NCBI GenBank assembly: GCA_964469215.1
Contig: CAYXYB010000011.1
Span: 1-64,000 of the forward strand
Direction of reading: 5' to 3'
DNA: 64,000 bases
DNA from: SKPS01 sp964469215
Lineage (GTDB): Bacteria; Bacteroidota; Bacteroidia; Bacteroidales; SKPS01
Shown here piece by piece: positions 44,288 to 53,318 of this stretch. Position 1 is the first letter of the stretch; each line of letters begins with the position of its first letter. A program made the translations under genes and the position numbers. The notes below the pieces were generated by a model. It was given only the letters and a program-made list of their open reading frames with translations, made no database searches and was not told the origin of the DNA.

Positions 44288-47200
44288 ATGAAAGAGGAAA
44301 TTCAATCCAAAGCCCTTGAGATTAACCTGGCCCAAACCAGAGATGTGGACATCTATATTCCTGATGAACATCAATGGTTTATAAACTTGTCATCCAACTA
44401 CTGGGGGATACATAAAAGGGCTCTTGATTTTTTTAATGAATTCCATCACCCTTATTCTAACCGCTCTTTTGTGGTTTCGCAACTCTCAAATCTGGTGATT
44501 GGCGATTTTTGGCTCTACAACACCGGTGCTGACAACATAAAAACCTTCAGGATAATTCTCTCCATTTTTGATAAACTGCTCTCTGAAGACCTGAACAGTG
44601 ACCTCCAGAAACAGGTTGTATATGATCTGTTGGGTTTTATCGATCAGGTATCAGGCATATCACCTTTTAACGAACAGATAGTTATTGAAGGCATTGATAC
44701 AATGGATAGGTATTTTGACAAGTGCAGCTTCAGTTTTATCAGCAATCTTGGTTTTATGCTCAAGAGCCTTGACAAAGCAGGCAACGCAGATGCAACTTCA
44801 AGGATCGCCCAAGGTATCATGCGGAAGACAATTTCGAACAATATAAGCTTCTGGCATGAAACAACACGGATTGAAGAATGGTACAAGGTTAACAGAAAGA
44901 AGTTGTGCGGCGATTTCAAAGATAAGACACGAAGTATCGGGGAACCCTTCTTTCAACAGCAATACCGTAAGCTGGAGAAGGCTGGAACATGGAATCAGAT
45001 TGTTGAATCAACTTTTTCTTTTAGTGATATAGCATCTCTCTTCAGAAAATTTACAGATCAATTCGAAAAAGCCACTTCTAAATTCAACTATCTGTTCTAT
45101 CTGCTCCATCTTCCAGGAATGGTTTACCAGAGAGATTATCTGTTATGGGATCTGAACAAAGTGATCAGGAATATCAGTACAGAACTCACTTCGGAGCAGA
45201 TTAAAAATGCCATAGATGAGCTATTCGTTCTTTTCGGTGAATTCAGGCTTCAGTATATGAGCATGGTTCTCGACTCAGTGCTCACTTTAGGTAAGGAGAT
45301 AATAAACAGCAAAGACCTTGATCTTATTCATTACTTTGAGGATAAGCTTATAAACCTGGGTTTTGTTACCCCGGGAATGGTTTATCTCACTGAGGAATGG
45401 CAGTTAAAGGTTGATACAAACCACGTAAAAAATATCAGGATCTGGCTTGAACTTATCGAATATGGGCCCGAAATGATGAAGAAACTTCTTTCAGCACTTA
45501 TAATCAATCTCAGGCTTGGTGGTATTTTTATTTTTGATACTGATCTTTTTCAACGTGACATAACAAAACTCCTTAATGCAGAAATTTCACCCATATACAA
45601 GCAGATCAAACAGTTAACCCGCATATTTCCGGTATATTTCAACGAAATAGGAGCAGAAGGGGAATTGCGGGATGTTACGACAGTGATTGATGAGATGTCG
45701 CAGCGAAATGACAAGCTGATACACTTTTTACGCAAACAGATACATACAGAAGGAAACAATACCCATATCGACATTACACTTGATATAATCCGTTTCTGGC
45801 ATTCACCAGATATAGAAATACTAAAACCTTTTGTTCCGGCTAATGTGCTGGATACAATAGAAGTTAACGGGATCTGGGTGCAGGGTGTTCACGAGGTTTT
45901 GACAGAGCTGTGCAGGAAGAAAAACACTGATATAACGGGTTTACTTGAAATTGATGAGAATGATCTGGCTACTGCTCTTAAATCATTAAACAAAGGGAGT
46001 AAGGATGATAGAAAGAGAGTTCGGCTTTTAATAAAGCTATATCAACTTCTTAAAGAGAAATACTCTTTTGAGACCGATGATATTATAGGGGTATTGGAGC
46101 ATTTCAGGTTTTTTAGCATTGATGAGATCCGGAAACTGAAGGATTTTCTCGAAGCAGGCCAGAACATACAGGCTTTGAATCAGATATATTCCTTCATGGT
46201 GAGGCTCAATACCATAATCTTCGATCCGGCAGTAAGCCAGGGCTGGGAAAATATTTACCATAAACGGCATATTGCCTTCGGTATTCCATCTATGTATGGT
46301 CGTTATCATGAAACAAAATTCGAAGCCCTGGGGCTCACATTCAGGCTTGAACGGGTTGCAACCTTGCTTGTTGAACGGATAATGGAAAATACCAACACCG
46401 ATTATTTTACTGCCAAAACCCTCAAGGATGTCTATTCGGTTATCAGGCTTATGTACGAGGGGCTTGAACTTGACGGCGTTTCTGACCAGGGGTTGAACTC
46501 CAACCTTCAGATGCTTCAGTACAGCCTCACCTCCGGTAGTTTTACTGTGAAGCAGTATATCAACATCTTCCAGTTTATGGAAGATAACGTAAAGGAGATC
46601 ATCAACAAATATTTCATAAGGCCATATGAAGACCTCCTCAAAATTATTATTCCCCAGTTGTTTACAAAAGAAATCAAACCGGACCAGAAATCAACCAAAA
46701 CCTTCATTCACCGGAAGGCGGAAATGTTCTATCGCGATTTATTGTTTTCAACATTTCTGATTCAGCATCTGGATAATTTTATTGGTTTGGTTCTCAATAA
46801 TCTGCGAAAGATGATCTCCGATCTTTCGACCGATGATATCAGAAGGATCATGTCGTATGATCCAGGTATGGTCATCAGCCCTGTCTACGAAGAGACTCCT
46901 GCCATGGACAATCAAATTTTTCTGGGATCGAAGGCATATTATCTGAAAAAGCTATATCTGAAAGGGTACCCCGTGCCTCCCGGTTTTGTTCTTACCACAG
47001 AGGTATTCAGAAGAAAGGATACAATACTTAAACAGTCGGCATTGAATGCAGAGATTGATCAATTGATCAGGGATTATTTAACAGAGCTTGAAGGCCTTAC
47101 GGGGCGCAAATTTGGCAACCCCCAGAATCCGCTTCTGCTTAGTGTGAGATCAGGCTCGGCAATCTCAATGCCCGGCGCTATGAATACCTTCCTGAATGTG

Positions 47201-48379
47201 GGAATGAATGATGAGATAACCTCACGCCTGAGTAAGGAATACAACTTCGGATGGACCTCATGGGACTGTTACAGGAGATTGCTGCAGACCTGGGGTATGT
47301 CGTTTGGCATAGATAGAAACGACTTCGATAACATAATGCTTGAATATAAGCAGAAATATAATGTTAATCAGAAGATTGAATTCCCGGGAGAGATAATGCG
47401 TGATATGGCATTCACCTATAAGAAACTACTTTCGGATAATGGTATTTACTTCGAATCTGATCCGTTTTTGCAACTCAAGCAGGCGATTATTTCGGTTTTC
47501 AATTCATGGGATACGCCTCGTACCAACGTGTACCGTAATCACATGAATATTGCTGACGAATGGGGCACTGCAGTGATTGTTCAGCAAATGGTGTTTGGAA
47601 ATATCCACAGGGAATCGGGCTCGGGAGTGCTCTTTACTCACGATCCGCATGAAAGCGTTCCGGGAATTAACCTTACCGGTGACTTCTCCTTTCTCAGCCA
47701 GGGAGAGGATATTGTTGCAGGCCTTGTTAATACTCTGCCGGTAAGTGAGAGTCAAAGGATAAAATATTACCAAAAAAGCCCCTTCTCCCTTGAATCCGCA
47801 TTTCCGAAGATATTTCAAAAACTCAGGGAGTTTGCAAGAGAACTTATTGAAGAACACGATTTCAGCCATCAGGAAATTGAATTTACCTTCGAAACGGCAG
47901 ACCCCAAAGACCTGTATATCCTTCAGACTCGTGATATCTCTATCACAAGGCATGAAAACAGGGTTGTATTTATAACTCCGCGTAATAAAATGGAGCGGAT
48001 AGGATGTGGTATCGGTATAGGTAATGAGGTGCTCAATGGTTTTATTGCATTTGACCTTGAAGATATTGCAATGTTGAAAAAGAAACATCCGGACTCAAAA
48101 AGCATCCTCATAAGACCCGACACTGTGCCCGACGATATAGAGATGATCTTCGAATGTGATGGGTTACTTACAGGAAAAGGTGGGGCAACATCCCATGCTG
48201 CTGTTACTGCTGCTACTCTCGGGAAAATTTGTGTTGTAAATTGTACAGATCTCATTGTTGATGAGAAAGGAAAACTATGCACTATTAACGGAATTACCTT
48301 TAGACCATTTGAAAAAATTGCCATTGATGGTGCTCTCGGAATGATATACAATGGACATTATCCTGTTAAAACAATATGA
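44288..48379 (+). CDS. Giant PPDK-like protein without the PEP/pyruvate barrel
   Basis: 1363 residues. The C-terminal third resembles pyruvate phosphate dikinase. The ATP-grasp domain begins about residue 878 ('LGSKAYYLKKLYLKGYPV', 'LLSVRSGSAISMPGAMNT', 'TAVIVQQMVFGNIHRESGSG', 'SQGEDIVAGLVNT'). The phosphohistidine swivelling domain has H1303 in 'GKGGATSHAAVTAATLGK'. It then ends after 60 more residues, so the C-terminal PEP/pyruvate-binding barrel of PPDK (roughly 350 residues) is absent. The first 880 residues are helical-looking and unrecognised. It could phosphorylate an unidentified acceptor (compare rifampin phosphotransferase or glucan dikinases) or act through a partner subunit. It follows the GAPDH-like gene by 11 bases, so the pair is likely co-transcribed. 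Confidence 0.75.
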   Translation: MKEEIQSKALEINLAQTRDVDIYIPDEHQWFINLSSNYWGIHKRALDFFNEFHHPYSNRSFVVSQLSNLVIGDFWLYNTGADNIKTFRIILSIFDKLLSEDLNSDLQKQVVYDLLGFIDQVSGISPFNEQIVIEGIDTMDRYFDKCSFSFISNLGFMLKSLDKAGNADATSRIAQGIMRKTISNNISFWHETTRIEEWYKVNRKKLCGDFKDKTRSIGEPFFQQQYRKLEKAGTWNQIVESTFSFSDIASLFRKFTDQFEKATSKFNYLFYLLHLPGMVYQRDYLLWDLNKVIRNISTELTSEQIKNAIDELFVLFGEFRLQYMSMVLDSVLTLGKEIINSKDLDLIHYFEDKLINLGFVTPGMVYLTEEWQLKVDTNHVKNIRIWLELIEYGPEMMKKLLSALIINLRLGGIFIFDTDLFQRDITKLLNAEISPIYKQIKQLTRIFPVYFNEIGAEGELRDVTTVIDEMSQRNDKLIHFLRKQIHTEGNNTHIDITLDIIRFWHSPDIEILKPFVPANVLDTIEVNGIWVQGVHEVLTELCRKKNTDITGLLEIDENDLATALKSLNKGSKDDRKRVRLLIKLYQLLKEKYSFETDDIIGVLEHFRFFSIDEIRKLKDFLEAGQNIQALNQIYSFMVRLNTIIFDPAVSQGWENIYHKRHIAFGIPSMYGRYHETKFEALGLTFRLERVATLLVERIMENTNTDYFTAKTLKDVYSVIRLMYEGLELDGVSDQGLNSNLQMLQYSLTSGSFTVKQYINIFQFMEDNVKEIINKYFIRPYEDLLKIIIPQLFTKEIKPDQKSTKTFIHRKAEMFYRDLLFSTFLIQHLDNFIGLVLNNLRKMISDLSTDDIRRIMSYDPGMVISPVYEETPAMDNQIFLGSKAYYLKKLYLKGYPVPPGFVLTTEVFRRKDTILKQSALNAEIDQLIRDYLTELEGLTGRKFGNPQNPLLLSVRSGSAISMPGAMNTFLNVGMNDEITSRLSKEYNFGWTSWDCYRRLLQTWGMSFGIDRNDFDNIMLEYKQKYNVNQKIEFPGEIMRDMAFTYKKLLSDNGIYFESDPFLQLKQAIISVFNSWDTPRTNVYRNHMNIADEWGTAVIVQQMVFGNIHRESGSGVLFTHDPHESVPGINLTGDFSFLSQGEDIVAGLVNTLPVSESQRIKYYQKSPFSLESAFPKIFQKLREFARELIEEHDFSHQEIEFTFETADPKDLYILQTRDISITRHENRVVFITPRNKMERIGCGIGIGNEVLNGFIAFDLEDIAMLKKKHPDSKSILIRPDTVPDDIEMIFECDGLLTGKGGATSHAAVTAATLGKICVVNCTDLIVDEKGKLCTINGITFRPFEKIAIDGALGMIYNGHYPVKTI

Positions 48380-48448
48380 TATTCTGTATTTTATATTGAA
48401 TATCAGAAAGATATATTAAATAATGATAGAATTAAATAATCCACTTTT

Positions 48449-51400
48449 ATGAAAAACATCCTGACGATTGTATTAGGTCTTTTGTGGCTTTCGATGAATA
48501 GCCAGCACACTGCAATTAATACTGAGAGGATGTCCGGAATGCTGGTAAAGCTCAGCACAAACAGGATAGAGGCGAAATACAGTGTTCCATCTTTCGGCAT
48601 ATCTTCGATAACGGAAGGGTATGTTGTATATCACTACCTTAATATTCCAGGTACCGGAAAGATGCAGAAACCCGGAAAACCGGCATTACCGGCTTTGAGC
48701 GAACTTATTGCTGTCCCTTACAATGCTGAAGCAATTATTGAGTCATTTTCTGATGGCTACACCGACTATTTTGATTACAGAATTCATCCTTCACTTGAAC
48801 CTGCAACTGATCATGTGGGTGATCCTGAACCTGAATTTATGATTGACAGCATACTCTATTCAACCGATGCATTCTTCCCTGCGAACATAGCAGAGATAAC
48901 TGACACACTATATGTCAGAGGCCTGATGGTTCTGGTGGTGCAGGTGAGGCCGGTTCAGTATAATCCTGCCAGAGGTATAACAAGGGTTCATCACAATGTA
49001 AAACTGAACATTGATTTCCAGGGGGCAGGTGCCGGCTTCGAGCAGTTTGGTACCCATAATTCTGCAGGATACAACAAGTGGCTGTCAGGAGTTCTTCTTA
49101 ACGGTTCCCTTTTACCCGAAGGACTCGATGTCTCCTTTCCGCAGGCTGATGCTGATTACCTTATTGTTACTATTGACGCTTATAAAAGCGCTGCAGATAG
49201 CATCGCACGTTGGAAAAGGCAGATGGGATACAGGACAGAGATCATAAGTCAACCTTCATGGACAGTTCAGCAGGTGATATCGGAGGTACATGGCAGATAT
49301 CATAGTTATATTCCAAGACCGGAATTTCTTTTGATATTAGGTGATCACAATCACGTTCCCGGACAGCTTATCCCCGCTGACAATACAAATTTCCCAACCG
49401 ACCTTTATTATGTCTGCATGGATGGATCAACAGATTATTATCCGGATATGGCAAAGGGGAGGATCTCGGTGGCAAATGCTTCAAATGCGATGAGCGTTGT
49501 ACAGAAGATAATCAATTATGAAAGAAACCCTGTTGCAGATTCAGCTTTTTATAATAATGCACTGAATTGCGCTTTTTTTCAGGATGATGACACATCAGGA
49601 TATGCAACCAGACGATTTGTCCACACTTCGGAGGATGTGCGCGATTATATGATAAGCAAAGGTTATAATATTGACAGGGTTTATTACACCTATTCTTATA
49701 TCAACCCAACAAATTATAATAATACAATATACAGCAATGGTGAGCCTTTGCCACCGGATCTACTGAGAGCCAACGGCTTCTTGTGGAATGGTAACCAAAA
49801 CATGATTGCTCAGGCAATCAACAACGGCAGGTTTTATGTGCTGCACCGGGATCATGGTGCTACTTATGGTTGGGGTGACCCGGCTTTTACAACAACATCC
49901 CTAAACTTGTTGTCGAACGGCACTAAGCTGCCGGTGGTTTTTAGCATCAACTGCCAGACGGGGAATTTTATCACTAACGAATGTTTCGCCGAGAAATTTC
50001 TGCGGTTGTCGAACGGAGGGGCAGTCGGTGTTTTTGCAGCCTCTTATATCAGCTATTCTGGTCCTAATGATGCTCTGACGGTTGGAGCTTTTGACGCAAT
50101 ATGGAATGACCCGGGGCTGGTTCCTTTATTTGGTACCGGAGGGATTACGAATCCAACCATTACTGCACATCCGCCAATACTTGCCATGGGCAATGTTCTG
50201 AACCATGCAATGCTCAGAATGGTGCAGACATGGAATGGCTCTACTTCTGTCAATACACGTCAGTACAGAATGATACACTATTTCGGCGATCCTGCTATGC
50301 GGATGTTTACACAAAATCCCATTGCAATTACAGCAAGCATTCCCGATACAGTTGTTGCTGGTACCACCCATCTGCAAATCATAGGTTGCAATGCCCAGGA
50401 TGCGGTTGCAACTATTCTGTATCGGGATACTCTTATCGCAGCAGGAACTATTCAGAGCGGAAGCCTTGTGTTGAGTTTCAATCCCCTTTATGACACTACA
50501 TATAATGCAGTTGTTACAATTACTAAAAATAATCACCGGCCATATATAAAGGAGGTTGTTGTGGTTGGAGTTGCACCGGCACAGCACAACAACCCATGCA
50601 CTGCAATGCCACTTCAGGTTAAACGCTATTGTAATCCTGTTCCTTCAGGTTTTGCAGGTGCTTCAGTATCATCAGTACCTCAGCCTTCATGCTCCTCCTA
50701 CAGCGGAAAGGATGTGTGGTTCAGTTTTATTGTCCCTTCCTCAGGAAAAGCAGAGGTGGAGATTGGCGAAGGTATTCAATACCTTGGTGTGGCTGCCTGC
50801 ATTACACCTTGCTCAAGTCCTGTGCCAATCGGATGCAATTCGAATGCAAATGTTCATGGACGGGTTATCGTTCCGCTAACAGGGCTCACTCCTGGAGATA
50901 CAATCCTGGTAAGAGTTTGGCAGAATTCACTGATTGCACCAGCAGATTTCACTATCTGTATCAGAGAGCCTGACACAGTTCCAGTTGCGCAGTTGCCCTA
51001 TTATTCCGGATTTGAAAGTGGAACAGACCAATACTGGGAGCTTGCCAGCAGCAATGCCGTTGGTCGTATCCGTATCGACACTGTTTGCGATGCAAGATAT
51101 GGTGGTGCATCCCTTCTTATGGATCAGAACGTGAATGGTACTTATGCCCAGAATGAGGTGCGGCTGAGGGTAGACCTGAGGAATAAGGAAAATGTGAAAC
51201 TTAAATTCTGGTGGAGGGAGTATGGGGATGAAAATAATAGCCAGGATGGGATTTTCTTTTCTGATGACAGTGGAGAGAACTTTGTGAAAGTGATAGAACT
51301 TCAGGGAGCATTTGAAGGATGGACACAATATGTTGTGGATGTTGACAGGCTTGCAGGCCTCAACGGACTTAAACTCACCGAATCGTTTGTGATTAAATTC

Positions 51401-52855
51401 CAGCAATACGACAACTGGGGTACAATCTGCTCTAACCCTACAGGAGGCGATGGATTTGCCTTCGACGATGTTTTTGTATATATCGATACAACCTGTAATA
51501 CCTATTCAACTTTGCCATATTCCACAGGCTTCGAAGACGGCTTTGATCAATACTGGAGCCTTAAATCGGCAAAACAAGCCGGAAGGCTTATTGCCACAGC
51601 CGCATATGGCCCTCCATATGCAGGTAATTACTCTATGGTGATGGATGTATCATCATCAAACAGCTATAACCTCAATACCGCTGATCTCAGGATTAATATT
51701 GGCAGTGTAAATAATCTGATACTGTCATTACGGTGGAGAAGCTTTGGCAATGAGAGCCATGTCGAAAACGGATTATACCTTTCTGATGATGGCGGCACAT
51801 CATTCACCCAGATCCTCCGGATTTCAGACACCAACCAGTACTGGTCTGAAAAGAATTTTAATATCAGTGCTATCGCCCAGGCATATAACCTTAACCCCGG
51901 CATCAATTCGGTGCTTCGCTTTGTGCAATACGACAACTATCCGGTAGCCTCTGACGGGTTGGGTTTTGATAATGTAAATCTTTATTATGCTTCTGAACCA
52001 CTGATAGACCTTAATCCTATTGCCATTTCAGTGTCAACTGATACCGGGGTGGTTGCAAATCGGGATTTCAAAATAATAAATCCAGGAACTGCAGCCTTGA
52101 GGATTGATTCCATCACAGTGCCGGAAAAGTTTCAGACAACATTTTCATGGCCTGTATGGATACAACCGGGCGACACACTGATACAATCCTTATTGTTTCA
52201 ACCTGACAGTGTAGTGGCTTACCAGGGGAAAATGAGGGTCTACCACAATGCAGCAAGGGGTTTGGACAGCATGAGGATCGAAGGGCTTGGAATGTACCGG
52301 GAGCTGGTTTCCGATATATCAGCAATGATCTTCGACACCATTCCCTGGTATGAAAGCGATACAATAGAGTTTAACCTAACCAATGTCGGCACAGGTGTTA
52401 TTGCAATGAGTTCGGTAACAGCTCCACAGGGATTTGCTGTTCTAACGCCGCAATCACAGAATTTCGCCATCGGCCAGACCCGTTCTGCAAGTATAAAATT
52501 CGATCCTCCGTCACCGGGTCCCTACAGCGGGGTGATAACTATTTCAACCGATGCAAATCAGATACTGATACCGGTATCAGCATTTGCAGCAGACCCACTC
52601 TCTGTAGACCAGCCTGAGGAGGAGCGGTTTATAGTAATGCCAAACCCGTGTAACGACTATTTTCTTGTAACACCTGCTAATCAGGATGTTTATGCTATTA
52701 GACTTTCAGATATGTCAGGCAGACAGGTGATATATGTAACAGCTTCAGGAAAAATCACCGTTGATATGCAATCTTTGTCAGCCGGTATTTATATCCTCGA
52801 AATAATTCCTCAGGATAACCGTAATTTAATAAGGAATAAGGTTGTAAAAGAATAA
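48449..52855 (+). CDS. Gingipain-like C25 cysteine peptidase with T9SS tail
   Basis: 1468 residues, secreted and surface-attached. The signal peptide is weak but usable (MKNILTIVLGLLWLSMNS). The C25 propeptide-like region spans residues 30-230. In the peptidase domain the catalytic His is H469 ('RFYVLHRDHGATYGWGDP') and the Cys is C502 ('VFSINCQTGNF'). Downstream come a beta-sandwich ('KDVWFSFIVPSSGKA', about 755), two paralogous MAM-like domains (about 853 and 1027, 'GFESGTDQYW' and 'GFEDGFDQYW') and two HYDIN-like Ig domains. A T9SS type-A sorting domain closes it ('FIVMPNPCNDYFLVTP', 'AGIYILEI'). The substrate is unknown. The catalytic pair is intact, so it is probably active. Confidence 0.85.
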   Translation: MKNILTIVLGLLWLSMNSQHTAINTERMSGMLVKLSTNRIEAKYSVPSFGISSITEGYVVYHYLNIPGTGKMQKPGKPALPALSELIAVPYNAEAIIESFSDGYTDYFDYRIHPSLEPATDHVGDPEPEFMIDSILYSTDAFFPANIAEITDTLYVRGLMVLVVQVRPVQYNPARGITRVHHNVKLNIDFQGAGAGFEQFGTHNSAGYNKWLSGVLLNGSLLPEGLDVSFPQADADYLIVTIDAYKSAADSIARWKRQMGYRTEIISQPSWTVQQVISEVHGRYHSYIPRPEFLLILGDHNHVPGQLIPADNTNFPTDLYYVCMDGSTDYYPDMAKGRISVANASNAMSVVQKIINYERNPVADSAFYNNALNCAFFQDDDTSGYATRRFVHTSEDVRDYMISKGYNIDRVYYTYSYINPTNYNNTIYSNGEPLPPDLLRANGFLWNGNQNMIAQAINNGRFYVLHRDHGATYGWGDPAFTTTSLNLLSNGTKLPVVFSINCQTGNFITNECFAEKFLRLSNGGAVGVFAASYISYSGPNDALTVGAFDAIWNDPGLVPLFGTGGITNPTITAHPPILAMGNVLNHAMLRMVQTWNGSTSVNTRQYRMIHYFGDPAMRMFTQNPIAITASIPDTVVAGTTHLQIIGCNAQDAVATILYRDTLIAAGTIQSGSLVLSFNPLYDTTYNAVVTITKNNHRPYIKEVVVVGVAPAQHNNPCTAMPLQVKRYCNPVPSGFAGASVSSVPQPSCSSYSGKDVWFSFIVPSSGKAEVEIGEGIQYLGVAACITPCSSPVPIGCNSNANVHGRVIVPLTGLTPGDTILVRVWQNSLIAPADFTICIREPDTVPVAQLPYYSGFESGTDQYWELASSNAVGRIRIDTVCDARYGGASLLMDQNVNGTYAQNEVRLRVDLRNKENVKLKFWWREYGDENNSQDGIFFSDDSGENFVKVIELQGAFEGWTQYVVDVDRLAGLNGLKLTESFVIKFQQYDNWGTICSNPTGGDGFAFDDVFVYIDTTCNTYSTLPYSTGFEDGFDQYWSLKSAKQAGRLIATAAYGPPYAGNYSMVMDVSSSNSYNLNTADLRINIGSVNNLILSLRWRSFGNESHVENGLYLSDDGGTSFTQILRISDTNQYWSEKNFNISAIAQAYNLNPGINSVLRFVQYDNYPVASDGLGFDNVNLYYASEPLIDLNPIAISVSTDTGVVANRDFKIINPGTAALRIDSITVPEKFQTTFSWPVWIQPGDTLIQSLLFQPDSVVAYQGKMRVYHNAARGLDSMRIEGLGMYRELVSDISAMIFDTIPWYESDTIEFNLTNVGTGVIAMSSVTAPQGFAVLTPQSQNFAIGQTRSASIKFDPPSPGPYSGVITISTDANQILIPVSAFAADPLSVDQPEEERFIVMPNPCNDYFLVTPANQDVYAIRLSDMSGRQVIYVTASGKITVDMQSLSAGIYILEIIPQDNRNLIRNKVVKE

Positions 52856-52899
52856 GAATAAAAACTTCAGATCAGGTTATCCAGGGAAAAAATATTCAC

Positions 52900-53155
52900 C
52901 TAATGAGAAAGAAGCGCAGCAGTTAAGCGCTGCGGCTTTGGGAGACCAATATCCTTAATCCATGGAATAAAATCTGGATCTTTATCAGTTTTCAAATACC
53001 TTACAGAATATCCGAATCTCCTGTCATTGACACCATAGATGACTCCTTTTCTGTCGAAGCTCATGAGGATGAATTATGCATTCTGCACAGCATGTACATT
53101 TGATGTCCAACAGTACCCACCAGCATTGATCTGTGAAAAAGTACCTCCAAGTTGA
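52900..53155 (-). pseudogene. Remnant of a FISUMP (Fibrobacter succinogenes major paralogous domain) protein
   Basis: Translated leftward, one frame reads 'LGGTFSQINAGGYCWTSNVH', then 'AVQNA', a TAA, 'FILMSFDRKGVIYGVND' and 'RRFGYSVRYLKTDKD'. A 'GYWWSST...Y...N...S.YGFSVRCV' type pattern is typical of the FISUMP end of exported Bacteroidetes and Fibrobacteres proteins. There is one internal stop, no start and a TGA upstream, so this is a C-terminal fragment of a lost gene. It could also be the tail of a gene truncated by recombination. Confidence 0.6.
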
Positions 53156-53266
53156 AGGAATCAACAAGGCACAGACTGAGAATATTACATTAGGTTTAAG
53201 TATTGTATTCAATAAATATATAAATCACCCGTTTCTCTTATTTATCCTGATTTCATCCTTTTAGTG

Positions 53267-53274
53267 TATATTTG
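53267..53274 (+). promoter_or_regulatory. Second GAPDH-like gene promoter, -7 box TATATTTG
   Basis: An exact TAnnTTTG match 44 bases before the ATG at 53319, with the same octamer as the first GAPDH-like gene. Confidence 0.55.
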
Positions 53275-53318
53275 CTCAATCTAATTTTTAATATCAAACA
53301 CAACATAATATTTCAGAC

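Larger units (their letters stand above)
52856..53318. other. Gap with a FISUMP remnant and the second GAPDH promoter
   Basis: After the peptidase stop come a leftward FISUMP-domain fragment with one internal stop (52900-53155, listed separately), AT-rich sequence, and the TATATTTG box at 53267-53274. A short hairpin (GCAGC...GCTGC, about 52916-52933) lies near the left end. Confidence 0.6.
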
